A DNA stretch of 23,498 nt from UBA9732 sp963615565 (GTDB lineage Bacteria; Spirochaetota; Spirochaetia; Sphaerochaetales; Sphaerochaetaceae), in assembly GCA_963615565.1 (NCBI GenBank), contig CAVEGR010000046.1, positions 1-23,498 on the forward strand, in the 5' to 3' direction. The position numbers were made by a program, and so were the translations under genes. The notes under the pieces were generated by a model. It was given only the letters and a program-made list of their open reading frames with translations. It had not been told where the DNA came from and ran no database searches. Shown here piece after piece: positions 1-8,224 of the stretch; the stretch's first letter is position 1; each line of letters starts with the position of its first letter.

Positions 1-266
1 ATACAGAGGTAACTGAAGATCTACTCAATGAAGGCATTGCAAGGGATGTTGTTCGTGCAATTCAGACATTGAGAAAAGAAACTGGTCTTGATGTCAGTGA
101 CCGTATCATTCTTACAATAGGTGGAGATGAGGTAATGGAGAAGGTCTATAACCAGTTTAAATCATTCATTGAAGCAGAAACTCTTTGCAGTAGTTCTTCA
201 TTTGATAAAAACTTAGATGCTCCTGTTACTGAATCTGGTGCTCGTATAAGGATTGAAAAAGCTTGA
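1..266 (+). CDS. ileS: Isoleucyl-tRNA synthetase, C-terminal fragment
   Basis: Only the last ~87 codons are present; the frame is open from base 3 and ends at TGA 264-266. The product would charge tRNA-Ile with isoleucine in the cytoplasm. The visible part is the end of the anticodon-binding region. The stretch LNEGIARDVVRAIQTLRKE followed by TGLDVSDRI is a well-known IleRS C-terminal signature. The protein ends about 45 residues later with no Cys-rich zinc finger. This suits the eukaryote-like IleRS class (IleS2) that spirochaetes carry, though that sub-typing is inference from a fragment. The next gene starts 4 bases after the stop, so the two are probably co-transcribed. Confidence 0.9.
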   Translation, partial: TEVTEDLLNEGIARDVVRAIQTLRKETGLDVSDRIILTIGGDEVMEKVYNQFKSFIEAETLCSSSSFDKNLDAPVTESGARIRIEKA

Positions 267-270
267 GTTT

Positions 271-1185
271 ATGAAAACTGATAAAGTCCATCCAATAGGT
301 TTTCTTTGTGTGATATTTGCTTGTGTATTGATGTTTATGTCTTCGTGTGCAACAAAAAGTCCACTAAAGGATAAAATGTTTGTGCAATCTTATGGGATGG
401 ACGGTCAGTTTGTAATTACTGTTGATGCATCTAAACTAGATTTAGGAGAGTATGTAGATATTTCAGATAGCTCTGTTAACTACGTTGCCAACAGAATGAG
501 TAGGCTTTCCATTGTTTTGTTTGATAGTACAGAGCAGTATACAGACTATCCTGCAGACTTATCTACATATGATTTTGATGGTGCAATTGAAGGTAATTAT
601 TCTAAAACTTTAATTAATGCAGCCTTAAAAGCGAGCAAATTATTCACTAATCAAAAAGGAGATTTTGGATTAAAATTCTTAACAGACGAACAAAGTGGTC
701 TTCAGGTTGCTGTTCCTATTAACGGCATTATTTTATTTTCTTCAAGTGATGTTGAGCAAACTTATGAGAAAACATTCAAAACAAGTGATAAACTTATTTC
801 AGATGAACAAGCACAAAAATTAGCAACTTGTGAGATAGGTATTTTTGTCTCTCATCCTAAAACTCTTATGGATTTAGGAATTGATATACCAAGAAGTTCA
901 CTGGAAAACATTGAGTATATTCTTATAATGCTTGAAGATGAAACCTTGTCTGTTGATTTTAAACTTAAAACTGAAGCCCTGGCAAAGAGCTTTTCAATCA
1001 TAGTAAAAGGCTCTTATGTTGGACAGTTAAGAAGAGAAGGTGCAGCAATTGACTTTGAACAATTGAGAGAACAGTTTGTTCAAGAATTTGATATGGTAAG
1101 TGTTAACAGTCTAGGTTTGACACAAGAACAAAAGGACGCTATAAAAACGGTTGTAACACAGCTGTTAGGAACTATAGCAATATAA
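271..1185 (+). CDS. Putative outer-membrane lipoprotein (TP0453-like position)
   Basis: About 304 aa, unknown function. I chose ATG 271 over the in-frame TTG at 253 because the TTG lies inside ileS and adds only a few polar residues. Neither has a strong Shine-Dalgarno sequence. The N-terminus has a charged start, a hydrophobic segment (about residues 9-23) and a lipobox-like MSSC with Cys at residue 26, so a signal-peptidase II lipoprotein is likely. The mature part is rich in charged, probably amphipathic helices and has no enzyme motif I recognise. In Treponema pallidum, as I recall, ileS (TP0452) is followed by the outer-membrane lipoprotein TP0453 (about 287 aa). Position, size and export signal match, but I could not align the sequences. 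Co-transcribed with ileS and probably trpS (19 bases downstream). Confidence 0.75.
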   Translation: MKTDKVHPIGFLCVIFACVLMFMSSCATKSPLKDKMFVQSYGMDGQFVITVDASKLDLGEYVDISDSSVNYVANRMSRLSIVLFDSTEQYTDYPADLSTYDFDGAIEGNYSKTLINAALKASKLFTNQKGDFGLKFLTDEQSGLQVAVPINGIILFSSSDVEQTYEKTFKTSDKLISDEQAQKLATCEIGIFVSHPKTLMDLGIDIPRSSLENIEYILIMLEDETLSVDFKLKTEALAKSFSIIVKGSYVGQLRREGAAIDFEQLREQFVQEFDMVSVNSLGLTQEQKDAIKTVVTQLLGTIAI

Positions 1186-1204
1186 GTTCCACGGGAGGAT
1201 TAAT

Positions 1205-2221
1205 ATGAAAAGAATTTTAACTGGCGATAGAACAACGGGAAGACTTCATTTGGGCCATTATGTTGGCTCACTTCAAAGTAGAGTAGCTTTACAGCATGAC
1301 TACGATACATTCATTCTCTTGGCAGATGTCCAAGCCCTGACTACACATTTTCAGAATCCACAGCTTATCAATGACAGCATATATCAGGTTGCAATGGACA
1401 ACCTCTCAGTTGGACTTGATCCTAACAACGTTACTTTCTTACAGCAATCTCAAATTACTGCTATAGCAGAACTTACAGTGTTTTACTCCATGCTTACAAC
1501 AGTAAATCACCTTCTAATTAACCCCACAATTAAATCTGAATCTCGTAATTATGGCTTTGGTGAGACAGACGGCGACTTCACTTATGATTTCTCAAAACTT
1601 ACCTATGGTTTCTTGGGATATCCAGTCTCTCAGACTGCCGATATTACTTTCTGTAATGCTGATTTAGTTCCAGTTGGAGAGGACCAACTTCCACATATTG
1701 AGTTTTCACGTAAATTAGTACGCCGTTTCAACGAGATGTATGGCACAAACATCACAGATCCCGAGGCCAAGCTCTCATCTACTGGTCGTCTTTGCGGTTT
1801 GGATGGCAACAGCAAAATGGGCAAAAGTCTTGGCAACGCTATCTACCTTTCTGATGACGCCAAGACAGTCTCACAAAAGGTCATGCAAGCTGTCACGGAC
1901 ACAAACCGCATTAGCGTGAAAATTCCTGGTAACCCAGATATCTGCACCGTTTACACATATCACAAGACTTTCAATTCATCTGAGGCCGATAATATTTGCT
2001 CTATGTGTAAAAATGCACAAATTGGTTGTGTTGCATGTAAGAAACTGCTAGCAGAAAAACTTAATGCAATGCTTGATCCAATTAGAGAAAAGCGTGCAGT
2101 TTACGAATCTCACATTGATGATGTCAAAGACATTATAAAGACAGGAACAGCAAAAGCAAACGAGATTGGTAATGCTATGGTCTCTGATGTCAAAGACCAC
2201 ATGCATGTTCTTTTAAAGTAA
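1205..2221 (+). CDS. trpS: Tryptophanyl-tRNA synthetase, [4Fe-4S]-type Cys motif
   Basis: 338 aa, usual length for bacterial TrpRS. It activates Trp and charges tRNA-Trp. Class I signatures are clear: the HIGH equivalent HLGH at residues 15-18 (TGRLHLGHYVGSL) and the KMSKS equivalent KMGKS at 204-208. SD-like GGGAGG lies 6 bases before the ATG. Near the C-terminus four Cys occur at 247, 268, 275 and 278, giving C-x20-C-x6-C-x2-C. This closely resembles the C-x22-C-x6-C-x2-C pattern that binds [4Fe-4S] in Thermotoga maritima TrpRS. Part of the gene (about 1560-1980) uses many more C/G-ending codons (CGC, GCC, CTC, GTC) than its neighbours. It converges on thiI with a 20-base gap and no visible hairpin terminator. 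Confidence 0.97.
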   Translation: MKRILTGDRTTGRLHLGHYVGSLQSRVALQHDYDTFILLADVQALTTHFQNPQLINDSIYQVAMDNLSVGLDPNNVTFLQQSQITAIAELTVFYSMLTTVNHLLINPTIKSESRNYGFGETDGDFTYDFSKLTYGFLGYPVSQTADITFCNADLVPVGEDQLPHIEFSRKLVRRFNEMYGTNITDPEAKLSSTGRLCGLDGNSKMGKSLGNAIYLSDDAKTVSQKVMQAVTDTNRISVKIPGNPDICTVYTYHKTFNSSEADNICSMCKNAQIGCVACKKLLAEKLNAMLDPIREKRAVYESHIDDVKDIIKTGTAKANEIGNAMVSDVKDHMHVLLK

Positions 2222-2241
2222 AGAGTTTATTGCAAAAACCG

Positions 2242-3435
2242 TTAGACGTTATAACTTATTGGAAATTCCTCAACAGTATCAATAGCTTTTTGAAGTAGAT
2301 TTTCTATTCCCATCTCTTCGTATGAAACAGTCTGTTGTGCAACTTCAGGCCTTACAAGAGGATGTTTTGGGCTAAAAACAACACAACAGTCGTCATATGG
2401 TAAGATACTTGTTTCGTAAGTGCCAATTTCTCTTGCTGTATCAATGATCTCTCCCTTATCCATTGCAACAAGGGGCCTGAGAACTGGAATTTCAGACATG
2501 CTGTTAGTAAAGCAAATGCTTTCTAGTGTTTGAGATGCTACCTGTCCAAGTGCCTCTCCTGTAACTAGAACTTTGCAATCTCTTGCCTTTGCAATAGCAT
2601 TTGCAACCTTCATCATACATGCTCTCATCATTAGTGTATGTTCTTCCTCTTTTGAATGCTCTTTAATCCAAAGTTCACATTCAGTAAAGTTAACAACAAT
2701 AAGATTTGTTCCTTGGTTATATGGTGCAATAAGTCTTGCAAGATCTTTGACTTTTTGAAGAGCCATTTCAGAAGTATATGGATAAGCATGAAAATAAAGA
2801 CAGTCTTGCTTAAGACCTCTTTTTGCCATTCTGTAGCCAGCAACAGGAGAATCAATACCACCTGATAGAAGTAAAAGTCCTTTTCCTGCAGATCCAACTG
2901 GAAGACCACCAGGACCTGCAATTGGAGACGTGTACATATAAGTCTTATCTCTAATCTCTACAAAGAGTTGCTTTTGTGGATGACGAACATCTACCTTCAT
3001 ATTTGGATAACAATCAAGAACAATGCCTCCTAGGTTGGACTCAACTTGATAGCTATTCATGAAAAAAGATTTATCACCACGTCTGCATTCAACTTTAAAC
3101 GTTCCAGTACCATCTGAAAAAGGCTCTTTTTCAATAAGACTCTTAGCGTTGCTACATATAGCATTCCAGTTTTTTTCACAAACTAGTGCTCGTGAGAAAC
3201 CAACAACACCAAAAGTTGTCTTAAGAGTTTTAATAACATGCTCTTCAGGACAAGTAGAATCAACATAGAGATAAAATCTACCTTTTTCTCTTGTTAGAAC
3301 GCTTCTATAAGGATGTATTTTAAGTTTAATGTTGTTCTTGAGTTTTTTTTCAAAGAAGCCTCTGTTAAGACCTTTTAAGCTAATTTCACCAAGCTTTATA
3401 AGGTAAAGAGACATTTCAGTTGTATTATTTTCCAT
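2242..3435 (-). CDS. thiI: tRNA 4-thiouridine synthetase ThiI, no rhodanese domain
   Basis: 397 aa. Adenylates U8 of tRNA and inserts sulfur to make s4U; in some species it also supplies sulfur for thiamine. The N-terminal ferredoxin-like and THUMP region covers about residues 8-170, followed by the PP-loop ATPase motif SGGIDS at 191-196. The protein ends near the AANH domain, so the C-terminal rhodanese domain of E. coli ThiI (482 aa) is absent. That is the Bacillus-type short form. The ATG at 3435 is chosen because AAGGAG sits 7 bases upstream. The start overlaps the end of the cysteine desulfurase gene by 11 bases, so translation is probably coupled and that enzyme is the likely direct sulfur donor. 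Confidence 0.95.
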   Translation of the reverse strand: MENNTTEMSLYLIKLGEISLKGLNRGFFEKKLKNNIKLKIHPYRSVLTREKGRFYLYVDSTCPEEHVIKTLKTTFGVVGFSRALVCEKNWNAICSNAKSLIEKEPFSDGTGTFKVECRRGDKSFFMNSYQVESNLGGIVLDCYPNMKVDVRHPQKQLFVEIRDKTYMYTSPIAGPGGLPVGSAGKGLLLLSGGIDSPVAGYRMAKRGLKQDCLYFHAYPYTSEMALQKVKDLARLIAPYNQGTNLIVVNFTECELWIKEHSKEEEHTLMMRACMMKVANAIAKARDCKVLVTGEALGQVASQTLESICFTNSMSEIPVLRPLVAMDKGEIIDTAREIGTYETSILPYDDCCVVFSPKHPLVRPEVAQQTVSYEEMGIENLLQKAIDTVEEFPISYNV

Positions 3436-4585
3436 AACCTAACTCCTTGTAGGTATCTTTAATTGCATTAGCCAGAAGATAAACATCTTCTTCAGTTGTA
3501 CCAGCACCAAAGGATATCCTTATGCTTGAGCGTCTGTCCATAGGATCTACATTCATTGCAGCCAAAACACCTTCTGCTTTTCCCTTTGTATTTGAAGAAC
3601 AAGCACTACCAGCAGACAGACAAAAACCTTTATCTGACATTACTCTAAGAAAAACTTCAGATGGTATTGGCTTAACAGAAATGCAGATGATATATGGAGA
3701 GAAAAATTTATTATCAATATCCATAGAAGATGGAGATAACAATTTACATCCAAGTTCTTTTGAGACATCCTCAATTCTATTTCTAAATTGAAATATATGC
3801 TGATATTTTTCTTCTAAACTTGTTAAAGACTCATTCAAAGCTTTATTCATGGCACATATGCCTGGAAGATTCTCAGTTCCGGCTCTAAGGCCTTTTTCCT
3901 GACCACCTCCACGTGAAAGGGCCGATATTGCATTATTTTTGTTGTATAAAATTCCAACGCCTCTTGGGCCTTGAAATTTATGAGCACTAAAGGCCGCAGA
4001 GTCATAATCTTCTTTATCCAGATTAAGAGGAATTTTTCCTAGAGCCTGTACTGCATCACAATGAAAATGAATATGTCTACCATATTCTATTTCTTTAGTT
4101 CTAATAATGTTTGTAATAGCTTTTGTATCTTGTATTGTGCCAGTAACATTGTTTACTTTCATGACACATACCATTTTCACTTTATCATTTAAGGCTTTTT
4201 CTAAGTTTTCTGGTTTAAGATATCCATTTGGACATTGTAATATAGTAAACTTCCATCCTGCTGCTTCTAAAGTTTTTCTCCATTCTAAAACTGCAGAGTG
4301 CTCAATTCCTGTAGTAATAATTTCACCCGGAGAAGGGGACTTTAACAATGAAGAAATTATTATAGAATCACTTTCAGTTCCACCAGAAGTGTAGTAGATA
4401 TTTGATGGCTTTGTGCCAAGTAAGGTTGCAGTTTTAATGCGTTCTTCTTCAAGTCTTAACGCTGCTTGGTTTCCAAGTTGATGTGTAGAGGAAGGATTTC
4501 CAATGTATTTTCTTGCGCATGAAGAATACTCTTCTATAGCACTTTCACTCATGGGAGTTGTTGCAGTCCAATCAAAATAGTACAT
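3425..4585 (-). CDS. Cysteine desulfurase (NifS/IscS family, NifZ-like partner of ThiI)
   Basis: 386 aa, class V aminotransferase fold. A PLP enzyme that removes sulfur from L-cysteine to give alanine and an enzyme persulfide. Visible motifs: N-terminal YFDWTATTP, cofactor loop TSGGTESD (67-74), PLP lysine K203 in SAHKFQGPRG, and the persulfide Cys C329 in LSAGSACSS. It overlaps thiI by 11 bases on the same strand. In Bacillus a dedicated desulfurase, NifZ, sits beside a rhodanese-less ThiI and suffices for s4U. The same role is inferred here, although a broader Fe-S role cannot be excluded without knowing whether iscS or sufS exists elsewhere. No SD precedes the ATG; instead a near-consensus promoter ends 6 bases upstream (separate entry). 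Confidence 0.93.
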   Translation of the reverse strand: MYYFDWTATTPMSESAIEEYSSCARKYIGNPSSTHQLGNQAALRLEEERIKTATLLGTKPSNIYYTSGGTESDSIIISSLLKSPSPGEIITTGIEHSAVLEWRKTLEAAGWKFTILQCPNGYLKPENLEKALNDKVKMVCVMKVNNVTGTIQDTKAITNIIRTKEIEYGRHIHFHCDAVQALGKIPLNLDKEDYDSAAFSAHKFQGPRGVGILYNKNNAISALSRGGGQEKGLRAGTENLPGICAMNKALNESLTSLEEKYQHIFQFRNRIEDVSKELGCKLLSPSSMDIDNKFFSPYIICISVKPIPSEVFLRVMSDKGFCLSAGSACSSNTKGKAEGVLAAMNVDPMDRRSSIRISFGAGTTEEDVYLLANAIKDTYKELGYGK

Positions 4586-4591
4586 GCCAAG

Positions 4592-4620
4592 ATTATAGAG
4601 TAAACTTAAACCGATGTCAT
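4592..4620 (-). promoter_or_regulatory. Sigma70-type promoter abutting the cysteine desulfurase ATG
   Basis: On the minus strand: ATGACA (4620-4615), 17-base spacer, TATAAT (4597-4592). This matches 11 of 12 consensus positions. The -35 box lies in the last codons of aroB. Six bases separate the -10 hexamer from the ATG at 4585, so standard spacing puts +1 at the A of ATG, giving a leaderless transcript. The 20-base gap contains no AGGAG-like SD. It would let the desulfurase and thiI be made independently of hisS and aroB. Seen in sequence; activity is inferred. Confidence 0.6.
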
Positions 4621-5649
4621 CATGACAAGCTTTTTAATAAGGCTTTCATCAATCTCGCTAACTACAATTTCACCTTGTTCTTTTAATAGAACAAATTTCA
4701 CAACGCGGTTAACAGTTTTCTTGTCTTTGCTTAAATGATATCTATAATCTAACCAATCACTTCTGTTGATTTTGTAGTTAATATCATAACCATAAAAAGA
4801 AAGAAGCTTATCAACACCGTTAGCAAAATTGGGATCACAAATTCCCATTTCTTTGCTTGCTTGGGTGCTTCTACTTATTCCCCACGCAACTGCTTGACCA
4901 TGTGTATATTGAAGTCTTGAAAGGCTCTCAAGTGCATGTCCAAATGTATGTCCAAGATTTAGAGCTGCTCTAATGCCTAGTCTGTCATAAGGATCTTGGT
5001 CAACATAACTTTTTTTAACTTCAAGAGATAGAGACACAATTCTACTTAAGACTTCCGGGTTACGAGCCATTATTTTATCTTTATTTGTGGCAAGAATATT
5101 AAAAAGCTCATCATTTTTAGTTAAAAAGCAATGTTTAATGACTTCAGCAAGACCGTTAGTAAAATCTTTGTTGGAAAGAGATTTAATGGTGTCTGCACAA
5201 ATAAGAACTTCATTTGCAGGAAAAAAAGATCCAATGAGGTTTTTTGTGTATTTAAAATTCACACATGTCTTACCTCCAATTGAGGCATCACACATTGAAA
5301 GTAGGGTAGTTGGTATGAGAACAACCGTGCATCCTCTCATGTAAATTGAAGCGGAAAAAGCGGTTATATCGCAAACAACACCTCCACCTAGGGCAACAAA
5401 TGTGCAATCTCGTCCAAGATTGTTTTCAATTGCAGTAGAAATTATTCTTTCAACGGAAGTGTAGTTTTTTGAAGATTCTCCTGGCTCAATTATTACATTT
5501 GGAGTTGGAAGAGGTCTTACCATGCGAGCTGTATTAGAATCGCAGACCCAAAGAGTATTTCTGCCTAATGTTCCCACATGATAAGATAAATCATTAAAAT
5601 CCGAGGCAACTAGTACTTTTGTTCCTAAACAATTTAACAACTCCTGCAT
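4606..5649 (-). CDS. aroB: 3-dehydroquinate synthase
   Basis: 347 aa, normal length. Converts DAHP to 3-dehydroquinate in the shikimate pathway (aromatic amino acids and chorismate); needs NAD and a divalent metal. The NAD-binding stretch VALGGGVVCDITAF (85-98) and the loop IPTTLLSMCDASIGGKT are typical. Metal ligands are visible: E169 in NGLAEVIKH, H234 in LNLGHTFGHALE and H250 in YTHGQAVAWG. It sits 15 bases downstream of the helicase gene and 20 bases upstream of the desulfurase gene, all on the minus strand. No other shikimate gene is in the window. The SD is weak, so coupling to the helicase gene is plausible. Confidence 0.96.
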   Translation of the reverse strand: MQELLNCLGTKVLVASDFNDLSYHVGTLGRNTLWVCDSNTARMVRPLPTPNVIIEPGESSKNYTSVERIISTAIENNLGRDCTFVALGGGVVCDITAFSASIYMRGCTVVLIPTTLLSMCDASIGGKTCVNFKYTKNLIGSFFPANEVLICADTIKSLSNKDFTNGLAEVIKHCFLTKNDELFNILATNKDKIMARNPEVLSRIVSLSLEVKKSYVDQDPYDRLGIRAALNLGHTFGHALESLSRLQYTHGQAVAWGISRSTQASKEMGICDPNFANGVDKLLSFYGYDINYKINRSDWLDYRYHLSKDKKTVNRVVKFVLLKEQGEIVVSEIDESLIKKLVMMTSV

Positions 5650-5664
5650 ATTTATGTTTTACCA

Positions 5665-8223
5665 TTAATCAAGCAATCTTACAACACGATTGTAAGCTTG
5701 GCGGAAAGCTTTAATCTCAGGTCTTTCATCAGATATTACTAAAAGTGAATATGCACTGTTGTTTAAAGCTTCAGTAAAGCTAGCATTTACATGTAAAAAA
5801 GCACTATTTCTGTTAATTATAAGCTCAATAAAACCAAGTCTATTCTTTATTTTCATTGGAGATAGTTTCATTAGTTGGTCAAGATATGGTACTAAATTAT
5901 CAATAGAGTTTATGCTAAATATTTCAGAGCAAGGTACCTGTATATAGCCATCATCTTTGAAGTTAATTCTTCCGTTTAATCTAATCAAATCTTGGATCTT
6001 TGAACCAAACCCAATATAGCTACCTTTATACTCAATTGCAGCATAAATATTCTTTGGATGTCTTGAAGCTTTTTTGAATGAATAAGCAAGTTTTGGTAAA
6101 GAAGTATAAGGAATAAGTGCAATCTGCTTGTCTTTCTTGCCACCTGAAGAAATAAAATCAAATGCCATATCATAGATGTAACACTGTTTTGGCTTTTTCT
6201 CTCTAATGTCTTTAGCACTATTAGTATTTGCTTTTTTGTTAGTTTTATCTTCCTTTGAAAGGTTTCTAATTCTAGAGGCTAAAGAAGGAGAAATCTCATC
6301 TAGCCATTCACGTTTTAGAGGAGAAACTGTACGTGCATACATTCTTGATGTATAAACAATTTCTCCAGCAAGCAAATACTGAGGTGCAGATCTAAACCAT
6401 GCAGAACCTGGATGTATGTAAATTTCTGTTGTTGTTATAGTTCTGTATTCCATTCCTCTTGCTTTTGTTTTTACACATACATATTGCAAAAGTCCGGTAC
6501 CAAGACAAACCAAGAGCCTGTGCACAAATTCTTCCCTTGGAAGTTTTGATAGATTGTCATCTTCTTCTAGAACAGGAACACCAAGATCTCTAGTTATATT
6601 TGCAAGTTGTTCTGTTACATGAACAATTTCGTCCATACTTTGTACATCTAGATAGTTATTCTGACAAAAATCTTCTTTAAGTTTTGTGGTTTTTAGGTTC
6701 TTGTATTTTTTATAAAGTTTTTGATAACTTACAAAGTCTCCATATTCATCAAAGAAGCTCTTATGAGCACTTCTTGCAAGATCTTCTTCTCCTGGAGGAA
6801 GTAAAAACGGTGTCTTGCATGAGAGAAAACTTACGCAAATTAGTACTGGAAGTATGATATTGGGATATTTTTTTATAGCTTCATAGACACAGCGTGAATG
6901 ACGTGGTAGTAGTGGATATTTGACCATAATCTCGCCAATTGTAGTCAAGTGTCTATTGTTATCTATTGCTCCAAGTAATTTTAAAGTATTCTCTCCACTT
7001 TTTAGAGCCTCTGCATCTGGTCTTGTAATAAATGGAAATGTTTCAAAGTCATAAATTCCAAGATCAACCATGCGTAAAACAACTTCAGAAAGATCTGTTC
7101 TTAGAATCTCTTCTTGAGTAAAACGTGGTCGTTTTGCAAAATCTTCTTTAGAGTAGAGCCTATAGCATGTGCCATTTGATGTTCGTCCAGCTCTTCCTTT
7201 GCGTTGTTCAGCTGACGCTTTTGATATTGGACGCTGAATTAGTGCAGATGTAAAATCCCGCTGATTATAGAAGTTAATTTTTGCATAACCACCATCTATG
7301 ACAACTTTTATTCCGTCAATGGTAAGAGAAGTCTCTGCAATATTGGTAGCTAAGACTACCTTCATTTTGCCTTCTTCTGTTTCTTCAAAGACTTGTTCTT
7401 GTTCTTCTTTGTTTAATCTACCATAAAGTGGATAAATTTGAAGATGTCTTGTATCGCAATTGGAGTATATTTGTGTCATGCATGTTATGATGCTAAATTC
7501 TCCGGGAAGAAATATTAATGTATCTTCATTGTTTTTGTAATCAGTTGCTTTAAAACGCTTTAGCAGCTGATTTATGATTTGACAAATTGCAATGGCTGTT
7601 TCATCAATATTGTCTGGATTTTTGAGTGGAAAATATTTTACAGCAACATCATAAACACGAGCTTTGATACTGATAATTGGTGCTGGAACTGCATTCTCAT
7701 TGCTGAAAAATTTGGCAAAAGATGTAGTGTTAATTGTTGCAGATGAAATAATTATCTTGAGATCTTTACGGTGTTCTATAATCTGTTTTAAAAGACCAAG
7801 TATCAAATCAATATTGAGACTTCTTTCATGTGCTTCATCAACCATTATAACGGAGTATTTTAAAAGAGAAGGATCAGCTTTAAGCTCTTGAAGTAACATT
7901 CCATCTGTTAAGATTTTAATACGTGTTGTGGCATCTGTTGTATCATAAAAACGCATTTTATAGCCACAATAAGCATCTGGAAGATTGCTTTGGGCTAATT
8001 GCTCCTTGATATAAGAACACACTCCCAAAGTTGCAATTCTTCTTGGCTGTGTAATTCCAATCACACCATCCTTTGCATATCCGGCATCATTGAGAATTAA
8101 TGGAATCTGTGTGGTTTTTCCTGAGCCTGTAGGGCTTTCTACTATAATAACTTGATTTTTTGAAAGTGCATCTAGAATATCCTTCCTGTGCAGGTATACC
8201 GGAAGCGTTTTTGGATCAGTCAT
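5665..8223 (-). CDS. hrpA: DEAH-box ATP-dependent RNA helicase (HrpA-like)
   Basis: 852 aa superfamily 2 helicase; unwinds or remodels RNA using ATP. Motif I is GSGKTTQ (33-39), motif II DEAH (129-132), motif III SAT (161-163), motif V NIAETSLTIDG (294-304) and motif VI QRKGRAGR (340-347). Then come the winged-helix/HA2 region and an OB-fold with IHPGSAWF (603-610) and SRMYARTVSP, typical of HrpA. E. coli HrpA is about 1300 aa; this one lacks its long C-terminal DUF3418 region. After a Lys/Asn-rich linker (about 655-680) it has about 170 residues I do not recognise. The ATG is one base after the hisS TGA, so it is coupled to hisS. HrpB is less likely because of the OB-fold motifs. Confidence 0.93.
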   Translation of the reverse strand: MTDPKTLPVYLHRKDILDALSKNQVIIVESPTGSGKTTQIPLILNDAGYAKDGVIGITQPRRIATLGVCSYIKEQLAQSNLPDAYCGYKMRFYDTTDATTRIKILTDGMLLQELKADPSLLKYSVIMVDEAHERSLNIDLILGLLKQIIEHRKDLKIIISSATINTTSFAKFFSNENAVPAPIISIKARVYDVAVKYFPLKNPDNIDETAIAICQIINQLLKRFKATDYKNNEDTLIFLPGEFSIITCMTQIYSNCDTRHLQIYPLYGRLNKEEQEQVFEETEEGKMKVVLATNIAETSLTIDGIKVVIDGGYAKINFYNQRDFTSALIQRPISKASAEQRKGRAGRTSNGTCYRLYSKEDFAKRPRFTQEEILRTDLSEVVLRMVDLGIYDFETFPFITRPDAEALKSGENTLKLLGAIDNNRHLTTIGEIMVKYPLLPRHSRCVYEAIKKYPNIILPVLICVSFLSCKTPFLLPPGEEDLARSAHKSFFDEYGDFVSYQKLYKKYKNLKTTKLKEDFCQNNYLDVQSMDEIVHVTEQLANITRDLGVPVLEEDDNLSKLPREEFVHRLLVCLGTGLLQYVCVKTKARGMEYRTITTTEIYIHPGSAWFRSAPQYLLAGEIVYTSRMYARTVSPLKREWLDEISPSLASRIRNLSKEDKTNKKANTNSAKDIREKKPKQCYIYDMAFDFISSGGKKDKQIALIPYTSLPKLAYSFKKASRHPKNIYAAIEYKGSYIGFGSKIQDLIRLNGRINFKDDGYIQVPCSEIFSINSIDNLVPYLDQLMKLSPMKIKNRLGFIELIINRNSAFLHVNASFTEALNNSAYSLLVISDERPEIKAFRQAYNRVVRLLD

Positions 8224-8224
8224 C

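Noticed and set aside
253..273. TTG 253 as the lipoprotein gene start
   Set aside because: It overlaps ileS and lacks an SD; ATG 271 gives a standard signal peptide.
2222..2241. Terminator between trpS and thiI
   Set aside because: The 20 bases contain no stem-loop that I can find.
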